From Brachyhypopomus gauderio (lineage: Eukaryota > Chordata > Actinopteri > Gymnotiformes > Hypopomidae), in the NCBI RefSeq assembly GCF_052324685.1, contig NC_135220.1, positions 9,557,320 through 9,621,319 of the forward strand: DNA of 64,000 bases, read 5' to 3'. Within the stretch, counting starts at the first letter, position 1; every line of letters begins with the position of its first letter. Below the pieces are notes generated by a model that saw only the letters and a list, made by a program, of their open reading frames with translations, did not search any database and had not been told where the DNA came from. A program made the position numbers and the translations under genes. Shown one piece after another: positions 21,058 through 32,507 of the stretch.

Positions 21058-22190
21058 ATGGCGGTGAGGACGCTCGCTTCTGTTCCACCATTCATTGTAC
21101 GTTTTGGGTACAAAAACTTTGCTCAAGTAGCAAATAGAAGAGCAACAAACTGCATAAAAATACAGGATGCTGGTTCCACCACATCTAATTTTATTTGCCA
21201 CCTAAAAACACACCCGGAAAGTTTAGTCACTGCCTGAAAGGTTATTAGCAACTGCTACAAACAAGCTTAGCGTCAGTTAGTGTGTTACTTATAATAACTT
21301 AATGTTTACCCATTTAGCTTGGTATAGACTGGATATGTTTAAAAGGAGAGGCATTTAATATAATATTTTGGCCTCTACATTCCGATAAAAATAAGCTGTA
21401 AAGTGCAGTATTTTAAGCTATGCATGTCTGACTAATTTGTTTATCAAGGCTAATTTGGTACACATTACAATCATACATTTGAGAAGCCTAATTACTATTC
21501 TTGTGATGTGCGGTGCAGGGCGAAGGACAAGGCACAGAATCTGACGGTCACACACGTCACTTTTATTTCTTACAAAAAGCGCAGACAGCGCACGTAAAAC
21601 ACTCACGAAATTGGGACTGACTCAAACATGAATGACTCTTAACAAAGACGAGCACGGGTCAATGTGCGAACGCACGTCACATAGACGAACAACATAAGCC
21701 CCAAGTGTTGACGAGACGAGCCACAGGTGAGACTGATGAACACTCAGACACAACCGCACCCACAGAGATCCGCAGACGAGTAGACATAGACGACGTAAAC
21801 ACACGCCCAAAAGGGAGGGGTCAGGGGCTGTAACGTGACAATTCTAAATAGATATCCATGTTCATCTACAGGTTTTGTGAATTCTGTAAAGCAAAAAATT
21901 GGCAAGTGGAGAGGGACAGAGCAGTATTGACTCTTCTGACTCACGCAAAAGGAGTGCAAGTGTGCAGCCAGGGACATCCCAGACATAAGGCCATCACTGA
22001 ATCAATAAACCACCACCTTATTTCTAGCAATCTCCCCTTGTCTTTGATTGAAAGCCCAGCTTTAAAAACTTTATGGCAGTGGTAGAGGAAAAATACTGCC
22101 CACCAAGTCGCAGCACAGTAACCAGGCTTCTAAGTGAGCTTGCAGCAGACAAAATGTCCAAGATAAAATCCAAGTTGGAGAAGACACTGT
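21058..22190 (+). pseudogene. BED-type hAT transposase relic, split by a solo LTR
   Basis: The first part, 21058-21237, reads FGYKNFAQVANRRATN and then STTSNFICHLKTHPES, the BED-finger end with its C..H..H spacing partly kept. After the solo LTR (21502-21840) the frame resumes at about 21850 with ITESINHHLISSNLPLSLIE and VEEKYCPPSRSTVTRLL, as in ZBED-like hAT transposases. The catalytic core and C-terminal dimerisation domain are missing. Confidence 0.65.
21502..21840 (-). repeat. Solo LTR, TSD ATTCT
   Basis: 339 bp, + strand TGTGATGTGCGGTGCAGG to GGGGCTGTAACGTGACA, same family as 345-678. Exact duplications, ATTCT, lie at 21497-21501 and 21841-21845. It is inserted in the BED-type hAT relic and is therefore younger than it. 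Confidence 0.88.
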
Positions 22191-22239
22191 TTCTGTGACT
22201 TGGAAAAGTGCTATATAAATAAACACTTACTTACTATAA

Positions 22240-22585
22240 ATAAACACTTACTATAATGATGTCATCCATGGACGTATCGACTCCTTCAGTATGTTCATAG
22301 ACTACTTGTCTTGTGGTACACCTCAGGAGCCGATGCAATCCCAAAAGGTAATCTCAGGAAACTGTACCTTGCAAATGGTGTGTTGAATGTACAGTTTAGA
22401 AGTTTAGCTGCCCAAAACCAGAAGTATCCAATTTTCTGAGGAACTTTGCATTTGCAAACTGAGCCATCTCTTCACAGATAGGAAGATTGAAATGTTTCCT
22501 CTTACTTGCCTTATTGAGATCTCTTGGATCTAAACAAATCCTCAGCTTGCCATTTTTCTTGTCAACAACTACAAGTGAACTCACC
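22240..22585 (-). pseudogene. Ty3/Gypsy reverse-transcriptase fragment
   Basis: Minus-strand 22584-22396 reads SSLVVVDKKNGKLRICLDP, then DLNKASKRKHFNLP and FLRKLDTSGFGQL, the palm region of Gypsy RT. After a frame break, GIASAPEVYHKT and then, in another frame, DTSMDDI (catalytic YxDD-like position) follow to about 22240. It belongs to a clade distinct from the RT fragment at 33455. Confidence 0.75.
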
Positions 22586-23137
22586 CAAATGCAAATGCAT
22601 CTCTGTATGCAAGTCCTTTTCTGGCGTCTGCTGGAAATGGTGGTACATCTGGATTGTCATCCTCTTCAATTGGAGGATCAGGGCATCCACGCTGTTTCAG
22701 GTAGTTGTGTAGAACAGCTGTTGCAATGATGACAATGCAACATCTTGGCTTGAACCTGAGTGTTTTTCGAAGGCACTGAAAATGACTCTTCCAAATTCCA
22801 AACATGCGCTCTATTAGACCACTAGTGCACATGTGAGCCTGGTTGTAGTGCCACTGCTCAGCTGTTGCTGAATGCAAGTATGGCATAAACAAAAAATTAT
22901 TATGGGCGTACCCACTGTCACCAAGCAATATTCCATTGTGTACTCCTCTTTCAAATTGAGCATACAGAGATGAGTTAAGAAAAATACGGGAATCATGAGT
23001 AGCACCTTTCCAATGTACAACAATGTTTGAAAACAGTAATTGGGGAGTGCATACACCTTGGACCTTTATGGAAAACCAATTCTTGCGGTTCTTGTATTCC
23101 TCAGCATCTGGAGTAGATGGGCATTTTATGGGAATAT
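22581..23137 (-). pseudogene. PIF/Harbinger (HARBI1-like) transposase, 5' part missing
   Basis: One uninterrupted minus-strand frame of about 185 codons from 23137 to the stop at 22581. Motifs in order: FSIKVQGVC, HWKGATHDSRIF, LGDSGYA (second catalytic Asp), YNQAHMCTSGLIERMFGIWK (catalytic Glu in IER) and a C-terminal LHNYLKQRG. The first catalytic Asp and the N-terminus are gone, cut off where a LINE begins at 23138. The long open frame suggests the truncation is not very old. Confidence 0.8.
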
Positions 23138-23322
23138 GTCAAAGTCAAAGTCAACTTTATTGTCAAATCTGTGATACGTACAGGACATACACAGGATTGA
23201 AATTGCATTACTCTCAGACTCCATAGTGCAGTGGTAAACATTTACATAAAATTAACATGAACTAAAATCAGTAAAAAAAGACAGTAAAAAATATATAACT
23301 GAGTATGTGTGTATGTTTATAT
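23138..23322 (-). repeat. 3' terminus of a LINE (Rex1/L2-like), interrupted
   Basis: AAAGTCAAAGTCAACTTTATTG is a common 3' end of fish LINEs in reverse orientation. The element continues at 26039-26690 after the hAT MITE and the LTR element inserted in its TATATA stretch. Confidence 0.55.
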
Positions 23323-23330
23323 ATATATAT

Positions 23331-24015
23331 CAGTGGGGAACCGTCAGGGCCCTCTACGCCCTCTCAGAGGGCCTAAAATATTCTTAAAACATTATATATA
23401 TATAATTATCCAATTTTATTTTATCTACTTACAGTTTTACAATCGACATCTAAACAGTTACAAAAATATAAGCAAATAAATTATTCAACCATGTCTATTC
23501 AATCTGTGTTGGAAGGTGAGGGGTTAAGTGGAAGCCTGTGAGCCTGTGTCTCCCCCTATCAGGACTGTGATGCCCGCTGTTCGTTTACAGAGGGCCTGGC
23601 AGTTATAATTCAGCGCAATACCAGTTTCAAATGACAGTAAAATTGACCAATCATATCTTCCCTCTTAGTGGGCGGGCTTAACTGTATGATAATTTCCGCC
23701 CGCTGTGGCGACGCTAGCTGTCGTTAGCCTACGGCCGCTAGCTAGTTTCGATTCGGCCCTTTGACGTCCTCATTTACATATTCCGCTTGCGAGAACCACG
23801 GAGCTGTGAAACCTTATTTTGTTTGGAAACTTATTTTGCTTAACAAGTTATCTAGTACAAATGTTATTTGAACGCACTACATGCGTTTCTAAAGTTATAC
23901 TGTCATCTCGGTTTTTTCTTTATTCTTTAGTGCAGTTTATTAGGAGAGGAAAAAAAATTTTGGGGGGGGGGGGGGGAGTAGCGGGCCCAGGTTTAATGGT
24001 CACGGTTCGCTACTG
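23331..24015. mobile_element. hAT MITE, TSD ATATATAT
   Basis: The left terminus CAGTGGGGAACCGTCAGGGCCC pairs with the reverse complement of CACGGTTCGCTACTG. Eight-bp flanks ATATATAT at 23323-23330 and 24016-24023 match, though in a microsatellite this is weak proof. 685 bp, with a G homopolymer of about 16 near 23965, non-coding. Confidence 0.7.
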
Positions 24016-24022
24016 ATATATA

Positions 24023-26033
24023 TGTCACGGTACGGAGGGCCCCCTACTGGTCGCCCCCGTCTACAGCAGTAGCTTGTCCTGTGGGTGTGGTGTTGTGTTC
24101 GTCCCTCAAGTGGGCGGAGCCCGCGATCCGTCTCACCTGAGGGTCGTTTGTTCGTCTATATATGTCTTGTCTTTGTACCAGTTGACTGCTGGTTATTATA
24201 TCCTTAATTCGGATCAGTTCACGGGTTTTGGTTTGTGCACTTTACATATTAAACCATCCTATTTCCCTGAGACTTGGCGTGATCGCTTCCATTTATTTTT
24301 GCTCACCCTACCCGTCACAGAATAACCAGCCACCTTCGGAAGCCGCCAGTCTCCTTTTCTTTCTCCTTCGTTCGTGGTCATGTCTCGTGGTAAGTGTTTG
24401 TCTGCGTGGTGTTTTGTTTGAAGAGCTCCGCCGTGCTTTTGTGTTGTGTGTGTGTGTTTGTGTAGCACGGCGAGGTCCAGGGCAGTCTGTCCTGAGACAG
24501 CTCTTCATGTCCGTTGTTTGTTTGTCGGAAGAGTTTCGCCATGCGTTTGTTTTGTGTGTGGCACGGCGAGGACCAGGGCGTCTTCCCTGTAATACTCTTC
24601 ATGTTGTGTGGGTAAAGTGTGCACATGAACGGGCGTGTGGATCAGTGTGCGTGCTCGCGGTGTTATATGTTTTGTGTGTGACGCGGGTGCCGCTCGTCAC
24701 TGTCGCCTCGCTCCCCTGTCGTCTTGTGTTTTGTGTGGGGGAGCGACTGCAAACCTGAGCGGCACGTCACAAAATTAAACCGAGCGTGCATGTAAGAGTC
24801 CCGTTTGTTCATTGTTTGTACACTGTTTTTTGTTTGTCTAGTCTTTGCGTGTGTGTGTTGTTCTTGCGTGTCTGTGAAATGTTGTATGTAATTCCACACA
24901 TGCTCCTCCCCCTTGAGTGTGTGTTGGGGGTGGACCAGTGATGGTCCCGTGCCACGGGGAGTGGCACGGGGCGTCGCTCCTGAGGGAGGCCCTGACCAGG
25001 AACGTGGGGGGTTCTCCTGAGCCGGTGAAAGTCCCCTGCTGAGACGGAGACCCCTCCCCCATGGAAGGGGGATCAGGGTAAATGCGCATATTTGTTATGT
25101 GTTTTGTGATGACATGGTTGTGCAGTGCTTTGCGTGCAGGTGCCTGGTGGTGAGAGGCGGCTCTCCCGGACAGCGAAGGGTCTCCCGATTGAGACCCTCC
25201 CCTTCAAGCTTGGGGTGACCAGGGTGGCCCTGTGGCGGATTACCCAGGACCCTGGTCTCTGGTGCTCCTGGGTTGGGTGGAGGAGTCCACCTTGCGACGA
25301 GTCAACCCGGGAGGGGTTGTCTCCCCAGGAGCCCGGGGTGACCCCTAGCAAAGGGCAGGGGTCAGCTCCGAGAGGTAAGGCAGCCGGGAGCGGTTAGTGG
25401 GTGGAGTAGCCGCGCCCCAGGGAGGCACTCAGGCACCACGGACGAGTGGGGCGCCGTTGGTCTCCGTCCGCACACCATGGGGGGCTAAGCGGCTTAATGC
25501 CGGTTAGGGCGTGAGGGCCCTGTGACCGACCGGGGCGTGTTTTTGTCTTGTTGACGGCCCAGTCGGTCCAGGGTCCCGCTCAGGTAGGTGAGCTAACCTG
25601 TGTTTGTGTTGTGTGTTTCAGCTCCGGGACTACAGGGGGTGTGTCCCTTGTCCCTGCCTTCCTGCCCCTTTGTTTTGTGTGCTGCCGCTGTAGGCCGCAC
25701 AGCCGGTGGAGGGGAGTGCGGCTTGGAGGGGGGATCTGTCACGGTACGGAGGGCCCCCTACTGGTCGCCCCTGTCTACAGCAGCAGCTTGTCCTGTGGGT
25801 GTGGTGTTGTGTTCATCTCTCAAGTGGGCGGAGCCCGCGATCCGTCTCACCTGAGGGTCGTTTGTTTGTCTATATATGTCTTGTCTTTGTACCAGTTGAC
25901 TGCTGGTTATTATATCCTTAATTCGGATCAGTTCACGGGTTTTGGTTTGCGCGCTTTACATATTAAACCATCCTATTTCCCTGAGACTTGGCGTGATCGC
26001 TTCCATTTATTTTTGCTCACCCTACCCATCACA
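24023..26033 (+). mobile_element. Short LTR element, second family, TSD ATATA
   Basis: Two 297-bp LTRs, 24023-24319 and 25737-26033 (TGTCACGG to CRTCACA), differ at about 8 sites (2.7%). Flanks ATATA at 24018-24022 and 26034-26038. The polypurine tract GGAGGGGGG lies just before the 3' LTR. The 1.4-kb interior is GT-rich with no recognisable protein; the ORF at 24228-24758 repeats a VLCVARRGPGQ-like unit and is probably not a gene. A second, partial interior occurs at 3385-3796. Confidence 0.88.
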
Positions 26034-26038
26034 ATATA

Positions 26039-26690
26039 TAAATAGAAGGTCTCTGACATTTTCATTTCAAGTAAAGTGGCATGTGGAGCAGTAAGTACAT
26101 AATGTATGTGCAAAGTGAGAGTATGAGGAATCTGGAGTAATGGGATTAAAGTGAACGTATGCAATGAATTATATAATATAATGTGCAAATGTAAACAGGA
26201 GTGCAAATTAAGTGAGCATTACTTCCACAGTGATGGGTGTAGAACCAGTTCGTCTCAGTTTTTTGTTGAACTTAAGTGTTAAGTGTTGTTGTCATTGGTT
26301 TTGAGATGTGTCTTGTTATTAAGGTTGAAAGAGTGGAAGAGCAGGGAGTGAATTGATTCTCCTGACTGCCTGGTGAACAAAGCTGTCCCTCAGCCTACTG
26401 GTTCTGGCTCGTAGACTTCGTAGTCTCCTCCCTGATGGCAGTAAGTTGAAGTAGAGGGAGGGACTTGTGACAGGATGCTGTACAGGTGCCGTACCACACT
26501 GTGATCCTGCTGGTCATGACGCTCTCGATGTCTCCCCTATAGAAGGTGCGCATGATGGGGGTGGAGCACTGGCTCTTCTTAGCTTGCGGAGAAAATACAG
26601 GCGCTGGTGGGCTTTCTTGGCTAAAGATGCAGTGTTCTTACTCCAGGACAGGTCCTTTGTGTGATCTCTCTCACCTCAGTAATCCTCATT
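26039..26690 (-). pseudogene. LINE 3' region with RT C-terminus (Rex1-like)
   Basis: Minus strand from about 26690: SWSKNTASLAKKAHQRLYFLR and KLRRA, a segment conserved downstream of the RT core in Rex1/L2-type LINEs, followed by a 3' untranslated tail. It is the continuation of 23138-23322. Confidence 0.65.
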
Positions 26691-26964
26691 CTTTTTCCTT
26701 TTTTCCTTTCTTTTCTGCTCTCCAGATTTCTGTTTACTCTCCATTTTTAACTACCCACTATGTATTTCCCACTGTTGGGCGGGTACCACCCGGCTACAGT
26801 CTGTGTTGGATCAAACCATTTTTCAGTGGGATGTGGGGGTGTATGCACTTAATGGAAAATATGCAGATAGTTAAAAAAACATATATTTTAGCCATTAAGC
26901 TTATTTTGAGTACAGAATTTTATATTAATGAAAGATTTCAAGATTATATTTAAAATTATAGACT
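26691..26964. other. No recognised feature
   Basis: T/C-rich then AT-rich sequence (a run of TTTTTCC near 26700). No homology or coding frame that I can support. Confidence 0.4.
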
Positions 26965-27381
26965 TTAAATATAAAAAATTATTGTTGGGCTCTTTGATGG
27001 GCCCTCCTGGCCCCGGGGCCCAGGACAACAGACCCGGTTGTCCACCCCTGTCGACGTCGCTGGTTGTATACATGCTTTGCGGCCTAGCAGAGCTGTGGTT
27101 GATGCTGTCGTGACAAAAAAGTCAAGATAAGTCTGTTTATGCTGGGTTTGAACATGAAGCCAGACTTTCCCACTGGGCTTAATCCTGGCTCCTCCATAGG
27201 CAACCAGCACAGTGTCTGTCTTTTGAATGTTGACAGGCCCTGAGAGAGTAGACAGGACAGATTTGGGCAGTATGTTTGCCTCAGCACCACTGTCTAGCTT
27301 GAATGGCACCACTTGATCGCAAATGTGCAGGTTGGTGAACCAATTATGCCGGTTGTTATTTGCTACAGTCCCAATAAACAA
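26965..27381 (-). pseudogene. Ty3/Gypsy aspartic protease fragment
   Basis: A 138-aa minus-strand frame contains VPFKLDSGAEANILP, where DSG is the active-site triad. Thereafter come LVAYGGARIKPSGKVWL (flap-side segment) and ALLGRKAC near the end. This is the retropepsin fold of a Gypsy polyprotein; its natural neighbour (RT) is not adjacent. The frame runs off into unrelated sequence after about residue 115. Confidence 0.75.
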
Positions 27382-27790
27382 TGTGTCAACTGCTGTGTTG
27401 GCTTCATCACACTCAGATTCTGTGTCAGTGCAAGTGGTGCAACTACTTTACTTCCTTTACTTAATTTGCACACTGCAGAGAAATTCTGGAGGATGAAGGA
27501 AAGGCAATCATTTTTGTTACCCTGAAGTGGTCCTTTGTGTTTTTGGCCAGAAGACTGTGGAGATGTTTGATGTTCCTATCCACCCTTCTCTTCATCACAA
27601 CATCCATGATTATCCATGTCTGGAGGTAGACGTGTACTTCTACAGTAACTCTGGGGCATTTGATATTTGTAAGCCTGAGTTGCCTGTAGCCCATTATAGT
27701 ATATTAAATACTATTTTAATGTGATGTGTCTTTTCTTTTAGAGTGGGACTGTGGCTGAGGCACTTGCAGTCACTGTTTTTTCTCTCTATC
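27382..27790. other. No recognised feature
   Basis: Short overlapping ORFs on both strands (for example 27461-27694 minus, 27527-27724 plus), with no motif I recognise. Confidence 0.4.
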
Positions 27791-29830
27791 ATTGTGTATT
27801 ATCAATCAATCAATCAAATTTTATTTATATAGCGCTTTTTACAACAGTTGTTGTCACAAAGCAACTTTACAAGGGCCGAGTCCTAGACCCCAGTGAGCAA
27901 GCCAAGGACGACAGTGGCAAAGAAAAACTCCCTAGTTTTTTTTTGCATGAGGAAGAAACCTTGAGAGGAACCAAGACTCGGGGGAGGGGGGGGGAGGGGA
28001 CCCATCCTCCTCTGGCCGACACCAGTCACCATGACAACAACAACAACAATTTAGACAGAAAGAAATAAAGAAAAGGAAAAGATGTAATAATGTCCATCAT
28101 GGTGTAGGCTTATCGGGTCAGGCAGTAGGTGGCTGGCACTGGATGGATCGCTTGTCTCTCCTCATCTCATTTTTCCTTGAGCAAGCGATTTTTCCTTGAG
28201 GCAGCCATGTGGAGAAAATAAAACAGGGAAAAATTAGCTCTGTATGAGGACATATACAGGACAGATGAAATTAAACACATTTCTGGAGTGTGGCAGCAAC
28301 TCCGGCATTAAGTTAAACTATTACAGCCTAGCTAAAAAGGCAGAACCAGAAGGTAACATAGGCTTGGGGGCATTGTGAGACAATGGCATCCATCTCTTCT
28401 GGTCAGAACTCTGGCTGAGGCATTTTGAACTATTTGAAAATTATTTAGATTCCCATTTGAACATCCTGACAGTAGTGAATTGCAGTAGTGTAATCTAGAG
28501 CTAACAAAGGCGTGCACCAATTTTTCTGCATCATCCAGTAATAATGCATTTCTTAACTTGGCAATGTTGCGGAGATGTAGTTTTATCTATGTATTTATCA
28601 AATGATAGGTCGGAGTCGAGTATGACGCCTAGGTTTTGGGCTACCGTGCCAGGTGTAATCGGGCATTCTGCAAGATTAAGCATTAGATCTGGAATTTTCT
28701 GTCTTGAGGCCTTAGGGCCCAGGAGGAGAACTTCTGTTTTGTCCTCATTAAGTTGGAGTAAGTTTAGAGACATCCAGCATTTAATATCTCTTACACAGGC
28801 CTCAATTTTTCCTAAACTGAGTTTGTCATGAGGTTTGGCTGATGTGTAAAGTTGAGTGTCATCTGCATAGCATTGAAAATTGACACCATGTTTGTTTATA
28901 ACTGTGCCCAATGGTAGCATATATAATGTAAATAATAGTGGTCCTAAGATGGAGCCTTGCGGGACCCCATATTTAACTATTGTACGTTGGATGGAATATT
29001 ATTGAGCTCTACAAACTGATGGCGATTTGTCAAGTAAGAGTTAAACCATGAAAGGACTGTGCCTGAGACTCCAACTCAGCGTTCTAACCGCTTTAGCAAG
29101 ATCCTATGATCAATTGTGTCAAAAGCTGCACTAAAATCAAGAAGCACTAACAGTGATACATAGCCTTGATCTGAAGCAAGGAGATGATCATTTGTTACTT
29201 TGACTAATGCTGTTTCAGTACTGTGATGGGGCCTAAATCCATATTGGAACTTTTCAAATATGTGATTCCTATGCAGATATAGGCATAATTGCTGGGCAAC
29301 AGCTTTTTCTATGATCTTGGATATAAATGATGTGTTCGAAATTGGTCTATAATTAGCACAGTCAGATCAAGATTTGGTTTCTTGATCAGAGGTTTAATAA
29401 CAGCTAATTTACATGATTTGGGCATGTGACCTATTGTAATGGATGAGTTAACTATAGTTAGAAGAGGTTCAGTTACAGCTGGTAAAACCTCTTTTAATAA
29501 CTTTGAGGGAACCGAGTCTAGAGTGCAGGTAGTACAATTTAAGGAAGAAATAATTTTCTCTAACTCTGATTGTGGGAGTGGATGAAAAGCATCAAGTTTT
29601 TCTCCCGTTATGTAATTTAAATCATTATCAACCAAACCAGATGACATACCGGTTGTATTGCTAATAAAAGGTTTTATATTTTGTCTAATATTCTCTATTT
29701 TATCATCAAAGAAATCTATAAATACATTACTAGTGAGGTTTACTGGAATCTGAGGTTCTGCGCCTGCTTGATTTTTTGTAAGTTTAGAAATAGTATTAAA
29801 AAGAAATCTAAGATTGTTTTTATTTTTATT
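27791..29830 (-). pseudogene. CR1/L2-type LINE, RT-containing, degenerate
   Basis: The 3' end on the minus strand is an (ATTG)n tail (ATCAATCAATCAATCAA at 27791). Pieces in order on the minus strand: 29647-29309 with CTLDSVPSKLLKEVLP and CKLAVIKPLIKKP; 28920-28531 with [11 protein letters not shown] (RT catalytic box) and [12 protein letters not shown]; 28520-28332 with VHAFVSSRLHYCNSLLSG. Several frameshifts and missing blocks between the pieces show that it is inactive. It sits directly upstream of TAAR copy 2. Confidence 0.82.
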
Positions 29831-29879
29831 TTATTATGTAGTTGATTCAGCTGGCTGTGATACCTATGGCCTTCAAATC

Positions 29880-29975
29880 AACCAAGGGGACATTCTCAGG
29901 AGGCCATTAGTGTATGTGCTATAAAAATACACTGCAAAGAACAGTGAGCTTCATTTGGCAGACCTGGATCTTAAG
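29880..29975 (+). promoter_or_regulatory. TAAR proximal promoter, copy 2, shortened; TATA at 29920-29930
   Basis: TTCTCAGGAGGCCATTAGTGTATG is followed directly by TGCTATAAAAATAC. Compared with copy 1 (16327-16402) a 76-bp conserved segment is missing between these two blocks. The TATA box and the GAACAGTGAGCTTCATTT leader are retained, 56 bp before the ATG. Confidence 0.6.
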
Positions 29976-31004
29976 ATGAGCTTCACAGCATATCAGCACA
30001 ACATGACAGTTGAGTTCTGCTTTCCTGACAACAACTCATCGTGTATAAAGGAGGTCAGAACAGGAACTGGGAATGTATTCTTATTCATTCTCCTATCATT
30101 TATCTCTGTGTGTACTGTGTTTTTGAACCTGCTGGTGATCATCTCAATCTCTCACTTCAAGCAGCTCCACACTCCAACCAACCTGCTCATCCTCTCCCTG
30201 GCTGTAGCTGATCTTCTCGTGGGACTGATTGTTATGCCTGTGAATATAATGGGACTGATAGATAACTGTTGGTATTTTGGCAACATCGCATGTGTTGCTG
30301 TTTTAATGATAAACTACTTCTCAATGGCATCATCTCTCTGTAGTCTGACGTTCATTGCAGTTGATCGGTACATCGCAATTAATGACCCTCTGAGTTATTC
30401 CATCAAAATCACAGCTTCTAAAACATCTGTATTCATAATTTCTGGATGGTCTTTTTCTCTACTATATGTCTTCACTTTTTTATATTATAATGACCATTTA
30501 CTTCCATCTCAGATTATGATTAGGTGTCACGGCGAGTGTGCAATATATATAAAATATCCATGGATGACTGTTGACCTTATAGTTATTTTTATAACCCCTT
30601 GTTCCATTATATTGATCTTGTATTCATTCATTTTTAATGTGGCAAGACGCCAAGCTATTGCTGTGAGATCTGTTATGAATAGTACATCTAACAGACAAGT
30701 AAGCAAAGTTTCATTCACTTCTGAAACCAAAGCAGCAAAAACTCTGGGAATTGTTGTTTGTGTTTATCTTGCTTGCTGGATACCATTTTATTTCAGTTCA
30801 TTTTCAGTTGAAAGTTTGTCCTCATTTTCACTGTTGTGGACAGTGTTTACTTGGCTATTGTACATTAATTCCTTCATGGATCCCCTAATTTATGCTATAT
30901 TTTATCCATGGTTTAGAGCATCAGTTAAGATTATTTTAACTTGTAGAATATTGCAGTCCTTATCTTCAAGATTTAATATGTTTCAGAATCATGATCATTT
31001 CTGA
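29976..31004 (+). CDS. Trace amine-associated receptor-like GPCR, copy 2
   Basis: 342 aa, single exon. I use ATG 29976, which aligns with the other copies; the frame is open further upstream but only through a non-ATG codon. N113 (3.32), D200 (5.42), DRY and CWIP are as in copy 1. Two differences stand out. Position 302 (7.49) is Asp, so the motif is DPLIY and the TAAR fingerprint is off by one residue. The ancestral stop has become TTA (30960-30962), adding 14 residues ending QNHDHF. The rest is intact, so it is probably functional. The TAAR identity rests on fingerprint and copy 1 similarity. Confidence 0.93.
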   Translation: MSFTAYQHNMTVEFCFPDNNSSCIKEVRTGTGNVFLFILLSFISVCTVFLNLLVIISISHFKQLHTPTNLLILSLAVADLLVGLIVMPVNIMGLIDNCWYFGNIACVAVLMINYFSMASSLCSLTFIAVDRYIAINDPLSYSIKITASKTSVFIISGWSFSLLYVFTFLYYNDHLLPSQIMIRCHGECAIYIKYPWMTVDLIVIFITPCSIILILYSFIFNVARRQAIAVRSVMNSTSNRQVSKVSFTSETKAAKTLGIVVCVYLACWIPFYFSSFSVESLSSFSLLWTVFTWLLYINSFMDPLIYAIFYPWFRASVKIILTCRILQSLSSRFNMFQNHDHF

Positions 31005-32507
31005 AATTGTCATAATTATCAATCATGCACAGAAAAGGATGTTGTATGTATGAAAGTCTTAGAATACTGTAGATCCTTTTGTCAAGAGAATTTATGCTAA
31101 GAGAATTTTAAGCTCTGACTGCTAGGCAATTACCCACTACACTACAACTGCCATGGTTGTATTCATAATTTTTTCTACAGATCCATTACCATGCACAATT
31201 GTTTTAGCAATGAATGATGATCATGTTTGGCTATAAGTAATATATGTTAAAATTACAATGATATTTGGAGGTTTCATCTGTTATCCTGTGTTTGGTCTCC
31301 AGAGTTATGGTGTGTATGGCAACACTGATCTCCTATGTCTGATTCCTACCTCTCCTCATGATGCAAATTTCACAAGGAAACGATTGTAGGGGTTTCACCT
31401 ACTAATCCTTTAAAGTAGATATAATTTGTTTGCCTTAATTATTAATCAGTCTCATTAATTTAGAATCAGTCCATAACATTTAGTTATTAACTAAGGGTAA
31501 TTAATGGTTTGGTATCTGAAGGATTTAACTATGAATTCTTTGGAGGTTTTGGCAACAACCACTTTTGAATGACATCAACACAGACAATTTGGTGAAAATA
31601 AATGATACATTTATTTAAAACCAACTATTCTAAAACAAACGGCATCAACAAGGATCAGTATATTTACAGTGAAGACTGGGTATCTAGTGTGTGTGTGTGT
31701 GTGTAAAAAGGGGAGGAGAGCAGTGCGCGCGCGCTTGTGCGCGTGTGAGGAGGAGGAGTTGTAATCTCAGTTCTCCTATAGAGAACAAAGCAACTAAAAT
31801 GGCGCCGACTTTAAACGGTAGAGCAGCGCGACTGTGTTAATGAGCTCAGCTGGTTTATTCCAACGTGGTCAGAACAAAGAGTAATGGAGCTGGCTTAATA
31901 ACTAAAAATTAATGTGGTGTGTCTGAGAATGGGGAAGACTACAAGTTGTCCATTAATTAGATAAATAAAAACATGGAGAGATTGCATGCAAGGTGGAGAA
32001 CTTTGTGTGTACAAATCAATGAGGATTATGAAAATAAAGTTAAGCACATTCGGAATGTATTAACAGAAAACTTAGTTAACTCTACAGTTCAAATAACTTT
32101 GCCCTTTGATAAACTATGCCCAGCGTTAAGAGTCTCACGTGTTGAGGGTTTTGGGTGGCTTCCTCGTCCTCCCTGAATTCTCCTGGAATTAGGAGGGAAT
32201 TTCCACCGCCGGCTCCTCGTTGATTAAAAGCGACGTCGTCCAGGTGTGCTGGGGAATCGTCCAGGAGTCTCGTTCACGGTTTAATGACAGGGAGTTGATC
32301 GCCTTTGTTTCAGTCCGTGTGGCCGCGTTAGCAAGCTTGATTGAAGTAGTTCGGTGAATCTGTTGTCGCGGTAACGTTGATCGGTTGCTGGTTAGATTAC
32401 ACCGTAACTCGGGCTCGTTAATTAAATAGTACGACTTTCAGCTGTTTGCTGTTAGTCGTTGCAAAGTTCGCGTGTTCTCAAAGAAAAACCGGAGAGAGAG
32501 AAATGGC
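31005..32507. other. Intergenic stretch with a (TG)n array
   Basis: 31005-31060 still resembles TAAR 3' flank. A (GT)n run lies at about 31688-31704, followed by a GCGCGC-rich segment. The interval otherwise has no element I recognise; the small ORF at 31973-32176 has no motif. Confidence 0.45.

Noticed and set aside
29955..29975. Seven-residue N-terminal extension of TAAR copy 2
   Set aside because: It begins at a TTG codon; the ATG at 29976 aligns with all other copies.
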